The notes under the pieces were generated by a model that saw only the letters and a program-made list of their open reading frames with translations, searched no databases and was not told where the DNA came from. This document shows positions 1 to 9,016 of a stretch of 40,710 bases of DNA, in pieces (the stretch's first letter is position 1; each line of letters begins with the position of its first letter). This DNA comes from Polaromonas sp. (GTDB taxonomy: Bacteria > Pseudomonadota > Gammaproteobacteria > Burkholderiales > Burkholderiaceae_C): contig JANXTM010000279.1 in the NCBI GenBank assembly GCA_025352405.1, positions 1-40,710 on the forward strand, read 5' to 3'. The position numbers and the translations under genes are program-made.

Positions 1-1229
1 TTGACACCCCAGAGGCAGGCAAAACCGGCGAGGAAACCGATTACCAAGCCGCCACCGATACCGACATTGCCGGCTGCTGGCGTGATCGCCACCAAGCCCG
101 CAACGCAACCTGATGCAGCGCCCAGCATGGAAGCCTTGCCGCGCATCAACGCCTCACCGACGCACCATGCGAGCACAGCCGCAGCGGCTGCGCCAAGGGT
201 GTTGATGAAGGCCAGTGCAGCAAAGCCGTTTGCCTCAAGTGCCGAACCCGCATTAAAACCGAACCAGCCCACCCACAGCAGCGCGGCACCGACCATGGTC
301 AAAGTCAGGCTGTGCGGCGCCATGGCTTCCTTGCCGTAACCCACACGTTTGCCGATCACGTAGGCACCGACCAGACCGGCGATGGCAGCGTTGATGTGCA
401 CAACCGTACCGCCGGCGAAATCAAGCGCACCCATCTGCCAGAGGTAGCCGCCCTTGCCATTCATGGCGTCAACGACCTCCTTGCCGGTGTAGGCGTCAGG
501 ACCCATCCAGAACCACACCATGTGCGCAATTGGTGCGTAGCTGAAGGTAAACCATATGGCCATGAACATCAGCGCGGCCGAGAACTTGATGCGCTCGGCA
601 AAAGCACCCACGATAAGGCAGCAGGTGATACCGGCAAACGTGGCCTGAAAGGCGGCAAACACGATTTCTGGAATCACAACGCCCTTGCTGAACGTGGCGG
701 CAGTCGCAAATGTGCCCGCAACGTTGTCCCAGACGCCCTTCATGAACAATCTGTCAAATCCGCCGAAGAACGCATTGCCTTCAGTGAACGCCAGGCTGTA
801 GCCGTAGATGAACCACAGCACGACGATCATCGAGAAAGTCACCATGATCTGCATCAGCACGGACAGCATGTTCTTGCTGCGCACGAGGCCGCCATAGAAA
901 AGTGCCAGACCCGGTATGGTCATCAGAATTACCAACATGGTGGAGACCATCATCCAGCCGGTATCGGCCTTGTTGGGCACGGGTGCAGGCGGTGCAGAGG
1001 CAGCCGCAGCCGGGACGACAACAACTGCGGGCGCAGAAGCAGCGACGGCAGGCATGGGAGCGGCTGGCATTGCGGCAGAAGCTGCCATGGCGGCAGGCAT
1101 GACTTCGGCAGGGGCTGCGGAGGAGGTCGCCGCAGAGGCGGGGGCTGTTGCCGGGGCTTGTGCCAGCACGGCAGAGCCGGTGGTCAACAAGCTCAATCCC
1201 AGGGCGAGGGACGCAAGTAGTTTTTTCAT
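1..1229 (-). CDS. amtB: Ammonium transporter AmtB (3' end outside window)
   Basis: Ammonium channel of the Amt/Mep/Rh family in the inner membrane. Reading leftward from ATG 1229, about 409 codons are visible and the C-terminus lies beyond base 1. A signal peptide (about residues 1-24, ending in VLAQA) is followed by an unusually long Ala/Pro/Met-rich segment to about residue 85. The Amt core then starts with a tryptophan-containing helix, and FYGGLVRSKN marks the first conserved loop. The family motif DFAGGTVVHINA carries the first pore histidine of the twin-His pair near residue 277; the second would lie outside the window. Only 42 bases separate it from glnK, so the two are cotranscribed. 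GlnK normally plugs the AmtB pore in nitrogen excess. Identity is certain; the length of the missing end is unknown. Confidence 0.96.
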   Translation of the reverse strand, partial: MKKLLASLALGLSLLTTGSAVLAQAPATAPASAATSSAAPAEVMPAAMAASAAMPAAPMPAVAASAPAVVVVPAAAASAPPAPVPNKADTGWMMVSTMLVILMTIPGLALFYGGLVRSKNMLSVLMQIMVTFSMIVVLWFIYGYSLAFTEGNAFFGGFDRLFMKGVWDNVAGTFATAATFSKGVVIPEIVFAAFQATFAGITCCLIVGAFAERIKFSAALMFMAIWFTFSYAPIAHMVWFWMGPDAYTGKEVVDAMNGKGGYLWQMGALDFAGGTVVHINAAIAGLVGAYVIGKRVGYGKEAMAPHSLTLTMVGAALLWVGWFGFNAGSALEANGFAALAFINTLGAAAAAVLAWCVGEALMRGKASMLGAASGCVAGLVAITPAAGNVGIGGGLVIGFLAGFACLWGV

Positions 1230-1271
1230 GGCGGTGTTCTCTTTTTTTATAGACTTTTTGGGCGCGGGGCT

Positions 1272-1670
<399 letters not shown>

Positions 1671-2498
1671 TTACAGGGCTTTGGTCAGCATCACGACCAG
1701 CGTGTTTTTGTTGATCGACTTGGTTGAGTCGATGGTGTAGACCCAATTGGTTTTCTTGTTAGCACCTACCAGCGCGCCCGACACGGACAAGCCATCGCCA
1801 ATGTCGTAGCTCGCGCCCACGCTGTAATCCATGTAATTGGGGAAACCAGCGTTGTTGGCAGCGTTTTTCAGGTTGGTAAACCCTAAAGAGGCCTTGGCAG
1901 TGACTTTGGGCGCGACTTCCTGGGCAACCGCCAAGTTCAAGTAGCCGGTGCCACGCCCGCCGCCAGAGCCGACGCCGAGCAAAGTGTCGTTGCCAATACC
2001 GAAATAGCCCTTTGAAACTGTGCTCGAATATTTGGCGCTGAACGGGCCGTAACCCGCACCAAGGTACACCTCGGTGGTGTTGGCTTTACCCGCGCCCGGG
2101 TAGATGTAAGTCAATGCGCCAACGTCCATGTCCAGCGGACCGGCCTTGAATTTATAGCCGCCGTACAAGTCGATTTCTACGCCGCTGTTCTGGCCTGAGG
2201 GCAGGTATTTGGTCCAGTTGATGGTGGAGTTCCAGTTGCCGATGTAGAAACCACTGTCAAACGCGTAGTCAACGCCGCCCTGCAAGGCTGGCTTGAAAGA
2301 CTTCGTTTTAGACTGGTCCTGATCCTGGCCACGAAACTTGTAGTTGCTGGCAAGCGAAATATTGAAGGTCAAAGGCGCTGCAGCAGGCTCTGCGGCAGCT
2401 GGTGCGACGGGCACAACCGGCGTTGCCGTTTGCGCAAACGCGATGCCTGATAAAGCCAAAGCCGTTGAAAGTACGATCTGGACTGGAAAAAATTTCAT
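1671..2498 (-). CDS. TorF-family putative outer-membrane porin
   Basis: A 275-residue exported protein with a clear Sec signal peptide (residues 1-22, ending AFAQ) and a short Ala/Pro linker. The rest alternates short strands and turns with many aromatic residues: FNISLASNYKFRGQDQ, GGVDYAFDSGFYIGNW, EIDLYGGYKF. It ends in a hydrophobic strand, VVMLTKAL. The opening YKFRGQDQ and overall size fit the TorF/TIGR02001 putative porin family, often found beside glnK-amtB in Burkholderiales. It is the first gene behind the sigma-54 promoter, so a role in outer-membrane passage of ammonium or another small nitrogen compound is an inference from context. Substrate is unknown. The start at ATG 2498 has GGAG eight bases upstream. 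Confidence 0.88.
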   Translation of the reverse strand: MKFFPVQIVLSTALALSGIAFAQTATPVVPVAPAAAEPAAAPLTFNISLASNYKFRGQDQDQSKTKSFKPALQGGVDYAFDSGFYIGNWNSTINWTKYLPSGQNSGVEIDLYGGYKFKAGPLDMDVGALTYIYPGAGKANTTEVYLGAGYGPFSAKYSSTVSKGYFGIGNDTLLGVGSGGGRGTGYLNLAVAQEVAPKVTAKASLGFTNLKNAANNAGFPNYMDYSVGASYDIGDGLSVSGALVGANKKTNWVYTIDSTKSINKNTLVVMLTKAL

Positions 2499-2539
2499 GA
2501 AAGTGCTCCGAGTGTTGTTAACTTTGTCCGGTACCTATT

Positions 2540-2555
2540 AGCACGTAACGTGCCA
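2540..2555 (-). promoter_or_regulatory. Sigma-54 (-24/-12) promoter of the porin-glnK-amtB operon
   Basis: On the minus strand the sequence TGGCACGTTACGTGCT matches the RpoN consensus TGGCAC-N5-TTGCW at all but one core position. The invariant GG and GC are separated by exactly ten bases. Transcription would start near 2529, about 30 bases before the porin ATG at 2498. The position and the nitrogen genes downstream support it. It also contains a short palindrome (GCACGTAACGTGC), a by-product of the two half-elements. Confidence 0.85.
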
Positions 2556-2635
2556 AAACCCCGAAGACGGTATGGACGCGGGTCTACCGTTTCGCGGGCT
2601 ATCACGTTATAGACGGGCTTCTATCAAATCAAAAA

Positions 2636-2667
2636 TGCACCAAATAAGCGCACATACTGCGCACCAA
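2636..2667 (-). promoter_or_regulatory. Candidate NtrC enhancer sites
   Basis: Two direct copies of GCACCAA (2637-2643 and 2661-2667) flank a dyad GCGCA-N5-TGCGC (2648-2662). GCACC/GGTGC is the half-site of NtrC operators. The cluster lies about 110-140 bases upstream of the predicted sigma-54 start, the usual enhancer distance. No full-length perfect NtrC palindrome is present, so the exact footprint is uncertain. Confidence 0.55.
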
Positions 2668-2696
2668 GTTGATGCCAATGAAACGGGAGGTCAATC

Positions 2697-4241
2697 ATGA
2701 GTTTGTCTTTAGTGCACAGCCGCGCCTTACTTGGCCTGGAAGCCCGGCCAGTGTGCGTGGAAGTCCATCTGGCCAATGGGCTGCCCAGTTTTACGCTGGT
2801 CGGGCTGGCCGAAACCGAAGTCAAAGAAGCCCGCGAGCGGGTGCGCTCGGCTATACAAAACACCGGGCTGGAGTTTCCGGGCAATAAAAAAATCACCGTC
2901 AACCTGGCGCCGGCAGATTTGCCCAAAGACTCGGGCCGCTTTGATTTACCCATCGCCCTGGGCATTCTGGCCGCCAGCGGCCAGATTGACGCCAACAAGC
3001 TGCAGGGTTATGAGTTTGCCGGTGAGTTGTCTTTGGGCGGCGACTTGCGGGCCGTGCGCGGTGCGCTGGCCATGAGCCTGGCGCTGGCTACCCAGGCACG
3101 CCAGACTGCAGGGCCGCTGCCTCGGCTGGTTTTGCCTGAGAGCAGTGCCCAGGAAGCTGCCCTGGTGCCCGGCGCCGAGATCTACCAGGCCCACCACCTG
3201 CTCGATGTGGTGCGGCAATTTTTGCCGGGTGACACCGCACCCGACGTGTTGGCGGGCTGGCACCGGGTGACGGCTGCCGAACGGCAACCCCATGCGCACT
3301 ACGCTGACATGGCCGATGTGAAAGGTCAGGCGGCAGCCCGGCGTGCACTGGAAATCGCCGCTGCAGGCGGGCACAGCATATTGATGATGGGCGCACCCGG
3401 CTCGGGCAAGTCCATGCTGGCCCAGCGTTTTGCCGGCTTGCTGCCCGCCATGACCATCGACGAGGCTCTTGAAAGCGCCGCCGTGGCCTCACTGGCCGGG
3501 CGGTTTTCGCTGGACAAGTGGGCGTTGCGCCCGACCTGTGCACCGCACCACACAGCCAGTGCGGTGGCTTTGGTGGGTGGTGGCTCGCCACCGCGACCAG
3601 GTGAAATTTCGCTGGCGCACCGGGGCGTGCTGTTTCTCGATGAATTGCCAGAGTTCCCCCGAGCTGCGCTCGAAGCACTGCGGGAGCCACTGGAGTCCGG
3701 CACCATCACCATATCCCGCGCAGCACACCGGGCCGAATTCCCGGCGCGCTTTCAGCTGGTCGCAGCCATGAACCCCTGCCCCTGCGGTTATCTGGGCTCC
3801 AACCTGCGGGCTTGTCGATGCTCACCCGACCAAGTGTCGCGCTACCAGGGCAAGCTCAGCGGACCGCTGCTGGACCGTATTGACCTGCACGTAGAGGTAG
3901 GCGCGCTGGCAGCCAATGAGCTGATCAACACACCGCCCGGCGAGAGCACCGACGCCATCCGGCTGCGCGTGGTGCAAGCCAGAGCACGCGCACTGGAGCG
4001 CCAGGGCAGCACCAACCAGGCGCTGGACGGGCAGGCCATTGACGCGCAATGCAAACTGGACGACGCCTCTGCAAAATTCCTCAACACAGCAGCGGCCCGG
4101 CTGGGCTGGTCAGGCCGAAGCATTCACAGGTGCCTGAAAGTCGCCCGCACGATTGCCGATCTGGCCGGTGCGCAGGCAGTGCAGGTTACCCACGTGGCTG
4201 AGGCGGTGCAATACCGCAGGGCACTCAAGGCGGCGCAGTGA
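2697..4241 (+). CDS. comM: YifB/ComM-family Mg-chelatase-like AAA+ ATPase
   Basis: A 514-residue protein of the YifB/ComM family. In naturally transformable bacteria ComM is a hexameric helicase that promotes branch migration when donor DNA recombines. The N-terminal ChlI-like domain (about 20-140) includes FTLVGLAETEVKEARERV. The AAA+ core has Walker A GAPGSGKS (about 231-238) and Walker B VLFLDELPEFPR (about 310-320), then the four-cysteine motif NPCPCGYLG...CRCSP typical of the family and a C-terminal Mg_chelatase_C helical domain. The start ATG 2697 has GGGAGG six bases upstream. It is divergent from the nitrogen operon, sharing a 198-base intergenic region. No frameshift or missing motif was seen. 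Confidence 0.94.
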   Translation: MSLSLVHSRALLGLEARPVCVEVHLANGLPSFTLVGLAETEVKEARERVRSAIQNTGLEFPGNKKITVNLAPADLPKDSGRFDLPIALGILAASGQIDANKLQGYEFAGELSLGGDLRAVRGALAMSLALATQARQTAGPLPRLVLPESSAQEAALVPGAEIYQAHHLLDVVRQFLPGDTAPDVLAGWHRVTAAERQPHAHYADMADVKGQAAARRALEIAAAGGHSILMMGAPGSGKSMLAQRFAGLLPAMTIDEALESAAVASLAGRFSLDKWALRPTCAPHHTASAVALVGGGSPPRPGEISLAHRGVLFLDELPEFPRAALEALREPLESGTITISRAAHRAEFPARFQLVAAMNPCPCGYLGSNLRACRCSPDQVSRYQGKLSGPLLDRIDLHVEVGALAANELINTPPGESTDAIRLRVVQARARALERQGSTNQALDGQAIDAQCKLDDASAKFLNTAAARLGWSGRSIHRCLKVARTIADLAGAQAVQVTHVAEAVQYRRALKAAQ

Positions 4242-4338
4242 CTTAGGGTCAGTAGCCACTGCCATGTGCGGCTCGCGATGTTGTTGAAAAATCCCGCCGC
4301 GCCAAAGCTGACCTTGTGCAACACTTCTTTTCTCGGAC

Positions 4339-4375
4339 GTGCATACGTCACGCGGCCGTCATGTGACGTATGCAC
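4339..4375 (+). repeat. 13-bp perfect inverted repeat upstream of cpdB
   Basis: The arms GTGCATACGTCAC (4339-4351) and GTGACGTATGCAC (4363-4375) are exact reverse complements around an 11-base spacer. It ends 15 bases before the cpdB ribosome site. No T-run follows directly, so it looks more like an operator or a mRNA hairpin than a terminator. It may be a weak stop for comM transcripts. Confidence 0.8.
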
Positions 4376-4402
4376 ATTAGAAGTTTTTGCGAAGGATCTG
4401 CT

Positions 4403-6508
4403 TTGACTTCTAACAATTACATACTCGCAGTGAAATCTGCGTCGCTGTTCGGTCTGGTGCTTTTGTCGGCTTGCGGCGGTGCGTCCTCGAGTGGCAATCT
4501 GACGGCCGTTGTGCCCGAGGGTACAACGGTTCAGCTGGCATTGCTAAGCACCACCGACCTTCACCAAAATGTTCTTGGCTACAACTACTACGCCCTGGCA
4601 GCCGACACCAGTTTGGGAATGGACCGCACCGCCACACTGATTAGTGCAGCGCGTACCGAAAATCCAAACAACCTTTTGCTCGACGACGGCGACGTCATTC
4701 AAGGCACGCTTCTCGGCGATTTTCAAACCGCAGCGCAGCCGATTGTCTGCAGCGCGACGCTGGCCATCCACAAGGTCATGAATCTGCTCAAGTTCGATGG
4801 CGGCAGCCTTGGCAACCATGAATTTAATTACGGTTTGCCGTTCTTGTCGCAAGTTTTGAACACCGACTTGGGTATCGCTGGTATTTTCAAACCTGGCAAC
4901 TGCGGCGCGCCGAATTTCCCGACTGTGGTGACGAACGTCAACAGTGTTTCAAGCCAGCAACCAATCCTTAAACCCTACGCACTTATTCCCAAGACTTTTG
5001 CAGCACGGGGACCCAACGGCGAGGCTTTGTCAGTGGCGCTAAAAGTGGCGATATTGGGTTTTGTCCCGCCACAAATCATGGATTGGGATCAAAAAAATCT
5101 TGCCGGAAAAGTCTATGTCAACGGCGTGGTCGAATCGGCCGCGCGTTATGTCCCAGAAGCGCGAGCCCAGGGCGCTGACATGGTGGTGGCTTTGTCACAT
5201 GGTGGCCTGGACGCCTCGGACTACAGCCCAAAAATGGAAAACGGCAGTTACCATTTGAGCAAGGTTGCAGGCATCGACGCCCTGTTGGTGGGCCACTCGC
5301 ACCTGATCTTTCCCAGAGGCAAGGAAATTGGCGCAGCGCCCCTGGACAGCGCACTGGCAGCCTTGTCCGCGTCCAACGTCGATGGCATCAACGGTTTCGT
5401 CAACGGCGTGCCGACTGTCATGGCGCAAAGCTGGGGCCGGCGGTTGGGCATCATCAAGATGACGCTTGCCTTTCAGGGCGGAAAATGGACGGTGCAAACC
5501 AGCAAGACGACGGTCGAGTCGCGCGGCTTCAAGTACACCGATGGCACCACACTGGTGGCGACCGATCCGACCATTGCAGCGGCGATTGCGCCAGAACATG
5601 CTGCCACGATCGCTTACGCGCAGCAACCTCTGGGCGTCGCGACGGATTTTCAGATGTCGGCCTATTTTTCACTGGTCGGCGATGTCTCTGCAATTCAGAT
5701 CGTGAATCAGGCGCAAGTTGCTTACGTGAAAAGCTTCATTTCAACCAGCTCTGACGCCACACTGGCTTCGTACAAAAATATTCCCGTACTTTCTTGCAGC
5801 GCGCCTTTCAAGGCGGGTAGAAACGGACCCACTGATTTCACAGACGTCGCACCCGGCGCCACGGCTGGGGCGCCAGTACCGCTCCAGGTTCGCAACCCTG
5901 GTGATCTTTACCTGTACAGCAACAACAACATCCAGGCCGTCAAAATAAAGGGCGTCGACCTGAAAAACTGGCTGGAGACATCAGCAAACCAATTCGCCCA
6001 AATTGATCCGACCAGAACCACTGAACAGGATTTGGTTCCGTCCTATTCGACGATTTACAACTACGATGTGTTCTATGCCGAAAACAACGCCCTGAAGTAC
6101 CAAATCGACGTGACCAAGCCCGTTGGTGCGCGAATCGCGAACCTCACCTACAACGACATTGCGGTGGCGCCAGACGCCGACTTTATTGTGGCCACCAACG
6201 ATTACCGGGCCAACGGCGGCGGCAATTTCCCCGGCATCAATGGCAGCAAAACTATTTTGAAATCACCAGACGCCAATCAAAGCGTGGTGGCCGCATACAT
6301 TCCCAAGCTTGGTAAGGTGACGCGCAGCGTCAACGGCGCTGCAAGCTCGTGGAGCTTTGTAAAAGTTGCCACCGCTGGCCCGGTTGTTTTGCGCTCAACG
6401 CCCGGAAAACTGGCCTCCGCCCAGGCGGTTGGACTGAATCGTGTGGTCAGCCAGGGGGACACAGATACCAGTGGTTATGCCAAGTACCGTATTGACCTGA
6501 GCCAATGA
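4403..6508 (+). CDS. cpdB: 2',3'-cyclic-nucleotide 2'-phosphodiesterase / 3'-nucleotidase (lipoprotein)
   Basis: Hydrolyses 2',3'-cyclic and 3'-nucleotides outside the cytoplasm, releasing nucleosides and phosphate. The metallophosphatase motifs are in order: TTDLHQN (about 49-55), DDGDVIQGT, GNHEFNYG (about 137), ALSHGG and GHSH (about 297). A 5'-nucleotidase C-terminal domain follows (LYLYSNNNIQAVKIKG, NWLETSANQFAQIDP). Segments such as GFVPPQIMDWD and the nucleotide-stacking region follow E. coli CpdB rather than UshA. I place the start at TTG 4403, which has GAAGGA seven bases upstream and gives a clean signal peptide with lipobox LSAC. An ATG at 4370 would add an odd leader and lies inside the palindrome. 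About 701 residues. The last four bases overlap the next gene (ATGA), so the pair is translationally coupled. Confidence 0.9.
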   Translation: MTSNNYILAVKSASLFGLVLLSACGGASSSGNLTAVVPEGTTVQLALLSTTDLHQNVLGYNYYALAADTSLGMDRTATLISAARTENPNNLLLDDGDVIQGTLLGDFQTAAQPIVCSATLAIHKVMNLLKFDGGSLGNHEFNYGLPFLSQVLNTDLGIAGIFKPGNCGAPNFPTVVTNVNSVSSQQPILKPYALIPKTFAARGPNGEALSVALKVAILGFVPPQIMDWDQKNLAGKVYVNGVVESAARYVPEARAQGADMVVALSHGGLDASDYSPKMENGSYHLSKVAGIDALLVGHSHLIFPRGKEIGAAPLDSALAALSASNVDGINGFVNGVPTVMAQSWGRRLGIIKMTLAFQGGKWTVQTSKTTVESRGFKYTDGTTLVATDPTIAAAIAPEHAATIAYAQQPLGVATDFQMSAYFSLVGDVSAIQIVNQAQVAYVKSFISTSSDATLASYKNIPVLSCSAPFKAGRNGPTDFTDVAPGATAGAPVPLQVRNPGDLYLYSNNNIQAVKIKGVDLKNWLETSANQFAQIDPTRTTEQDLVPSYSTIYNYDVFYAENNALKYQIDVTKPVGARIANLTYNDIAVAPDADFIVATNDYRANGGGNFPGINGSKTILKSPDANQSVVAAYIPKLGKVTRSVNGAASSWSFVKVATAGPVVLRSTPGKLASAQAVGLNRVVSQGDTDTSGYAKYRIDLSQ

Positions 6509-7251
6509 TGGCGCGCAGCATCCGCCGTTTCCGGGTACGCGCGTGGGGCGTTATGCTTTGCGTTCTGACCAGTTGCGGCTTCGACTCACCGGTGCCGACC
6601 ACATCGGCGGCCATAGAGTCAGTGGGCATGCTTGCAGGCGCTGGACGCCAAGCGCTGGCGTTGCAACAACTTGAAAGCTGGAGCGCCAAAGGCAGTGCCG
6701 TCGCCTCCCGGGAGTTGGCGCTTGCCTATCTTCTGGACACCAACAAGGCGCCACAGGCCAGGCCAATTTTTTTTCTCGCGGCCAAGCAGGGAGATGCCCC
6801 GGCCGCTTTCATGTTGGGTGAAGCCGCGCGGCTAGGCACATTACAGGCGCCCGATTTGAAATCCGCCTGGGATTGGTACGAAGTAGCCGCTCAAAACAAC
6901 CATGCAGAAGCCGCATTGATGCTCGGCCGAATGGCTGCGAACGGCGAAGGAGTTGCCGCAAACAAATCCAACGCGGTGCGTTGGTTGATTAAATCTGCTC
7001 GTCTGGGTAGTCCGCAGGCCATGTTTTTGCTGTTTGTGCATTATTCGCAACCTGGCACTCAGGAGTCCGAATGGGCATTGGCCCGCCACCTTCTGTACGA
7101 ATCTGCCCATAAACACTACCCTCCCGCCATGCAGGCGCTGGCGTTGGCGCTAGAAGGTGGCGACTACGGCTTTAAAAAAGACCGTCAGCAAGCCATTTTC
7201 ATGATGAAGGAAGCCGGCGAGGAATCGCGAAATCGGTGGAATGTTCGTTAG
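6505..7251 (+). CDS. Sel1-like repeat (TPR) lipoprotein
   Basis: A 248-residue protein with a signal peptide and lipobox (LTSC, about residues 21-24), so probably a lipid-anchored envelope protein. The body is made of Sel1-type repeats: LAYLLDTNKAPQARPIFFLA, FMLGEAARLGT, WYEVAAQNNHAEAALMLGRM, AVRWLIKSARLGSPQAMFLL. These repeats usually form a solenoid for protein binding. It overlaps cpdB by four bases, so the two are coexpressed and it may assist or position the nuclease; that is inference. The start could instead be the adjacent ATG 6508. The 221 bases after it (7252-7472) show no gene or clear signal. Confidence 0.8.
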   Translation: MMARSIRRFRVRAWGVMLCVLTSCGFDSPVPTTSAAIESVGMLAGAGRQALALQQLESWSAKGSAVASRELALAYLLDTNKAPQARPIFFLAAKQGDAPAAFMLGEAARLGTLQAPDLKSAWDWYEVAAQNNHAEAALMLGRMAANGEGVAANKSNAVRWLIKSARLGSPQAMFLLFVHYSQPGTQESEWALARHLLYESAHKHYPPAMQALALALEGGDYGFKKDRQQAIFMMKEAGEESRNRWNVR

Positions 7252-7472
7252 GAATGCTGTGCATCAGTCGGCCCAACAGCCGGATCGAACGCTAAACATG
7301 ATTAGGCAGACAAGTCCTGCCGAAAGTGGCTTTGAACGGGCAGCGAAGAGATCGTGCAAGTACGAATTTCCCGATGAGATGCGATAGGCGGCGCCGTGTA
7401 CCTTAAGCCGTGCAGGTGATTTATGTGACACAAGCTTTGCAATCGCAGGGCGGTCAAGGCGGCGCACTGGCA

Positions 7473-8802
7473 TTAACCGTCCTGGCGAGTGCGCCGTTGT
7501 CGTGCCCGCCAGCGCCGCGCCAGGCGCTGCCTGAAGTTGTGTCTCGGGTAGGTCATACTTCGTACAGCACTCACGTAGTCCAGGACCAGGCCGGGCGACC
7601 AGGCCAATGCTTCAGCGCGCACCCTCACGCTGCCGGCCAGCCACATGTCGGGGTCGAGCAGCATGCGCAGCAAGGTGGGCCAAAACGGCTTGTCTGCAAA
7701 CACGCCTTCCATCGCGGCATCAATGGCCTGCACCACCACGGTAGAACAATTGCGGTGGGTGAAGTTGTAGGTTTTGTCCTCGCGGTAACTGTTCCAGAAA
7801 GCCTGCAGGTACAAGGGGTTATAGACGCGAAAGCGGATTTGCAGCGTCGACGGGCGCGATGTTGCGGCCTCATCGCCATAAGAAAGGCCCCAGTGGCCAG
7901 GCCGGTTGTTTTCAGGCGTGGCACGGGCCTCCTGCACCACGTTATGCGCGCCAATGCTCAGGCGGTCACGCGGGTGGTGGCTGATGTACAGGTGTGGCCC
8001 GCATTCAAGCGCCGTGTGGCCCGAAAACGCACGTCCCTTGCGCGACAGGGCTACAACGTAACGCTCAATGACGGGCAACCTGATCCGGTCCTCGACAGAA
8101 CCCACCGCAGTCCAGACATGCACCACAAGCGGTTCAAGGTGCAAAGCTTCAACAGCAGGCGGCGCAATGGCGGGCGAGGTGGACAGCACTTGCAGCGGGC
8201 TGGAACCGGTGTGCTGGTAGAGCTCAATGGCCGCCAGACGGGTACCTGCTGGCAAGCGCTTGAGCCGCAAGGCGCCACGCACCAGAACACTGCCCCCCCG
8301 CCAGCAGTGCCAGCCCCAGGCAGAAAGACACGTTCATGTCATCTGGCAGGGGCCAGCTGGTGAACAGCAGCAGCGCCATGACCAGGTAACCAGCACCCAG
8401 AAAACACGACGTGCGCCAGTTGGCATAGCGTATGAGCAGGCCCCCGCCGATGCGCATCAGGCCATTGAACAGAAAAGCCGCACCAAACAGAACGCCCGAG
8501 GTAATCGAATTGTCCCAGGGGAAATCAAGTACCAAACAAGCACCCACCAGCATCGCCAGGCCACGCAGCATTTGCAGCCGGCGGCGCATGCGGGCATGGG
8601 TGGCACCGACCACCAGCTCTCCCAGGCCGAGCACCAGCAAAATGGTGCCCAATGCCCAGGTCGCAATGTCGGCAACGCCATCGACCAGGTCAAACAGCAC
8701 GCTCAAGCCCACCGCAAGAACCAGCAGGCCAATCACCAGAAAGAATTTCCAGCGCCTGATGAGCGCGTCGCCACCGAAAAGAATCAACGCCAGTCTGAAC
8801 AT
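7473..8802 (-). pseudogene. HdeD-like (DUF308) membrane protein fused to papain-like domain; broken by a frameshift
   Basis: Two overlapping leftward frames are halves of one gene. The first half (from ATG 8802) has about six hydrophobic helices resembling HdeD/DUF308 proteins: FFLVIGLLVLAVGLSVLF, TWALGTILLVLGLGELVVG, GVLFGAAFLFNGLMRIGG. It loses homology at a run of seven G (C at 8293-8299). Removing one G joins LALLAGG to SVLVRGALRLKRLPAGT, which opens the second frame to TAA 7473-7475. The second half (about 270 residues) carries GHTALECG and THRNCSTVV, a His-then-Asn-Cys arrangement like permuted papain-fold or DUF4105-type domains. The repaired product would be about 442 residues. The lesion could be a sequencing error, a real mutation, or a slippage switch. 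Alternatively two separate proteins are made, the second from GTG 8282, but the seamless join argues against that. Confidence 0.75.
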
Positions 8803-9016
8803 ACGCTGCGCGCTTGTGCCAGGGCACCGAGACCGGGTGCGGGGTCGGTTGCTGGCGCAGCGCAGCCGGACCCGCTTTGACAACCTTTGAAAACGGCGTG
8901 GCTGATGCGTAACTGGTCCATAGCGTCCTCTTCAATTGAAAGAAAAATCATAGCGTCAAACACCCACGCTACAAGGGGTTACGGCTGACTCCCTGCAGCG
9001 CTCTGCGGTGCGGCGG

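Noticed and set aside
312..1220. Long plus-strand frame rich in His, Gly and Arg
   Set aside because: It is the antisense shadow of amtB, whose conserved motifs are on the minus strand; its composition is unlike a protein and it has no ribosome site.
4339..4375. Reading the 13-bp inverted repeat as the comM terminator
   Set aside because: The stem is not followed directly by a T-run and lies nearly 100 bases after the stop, so an operator or leader hairpin is the better description.
7410..8363. 317-codon plus-strand frame
   Set aside because: It is opposite the HdeD-like/papain-like gene, whose domains and helices are clear on the other strand.
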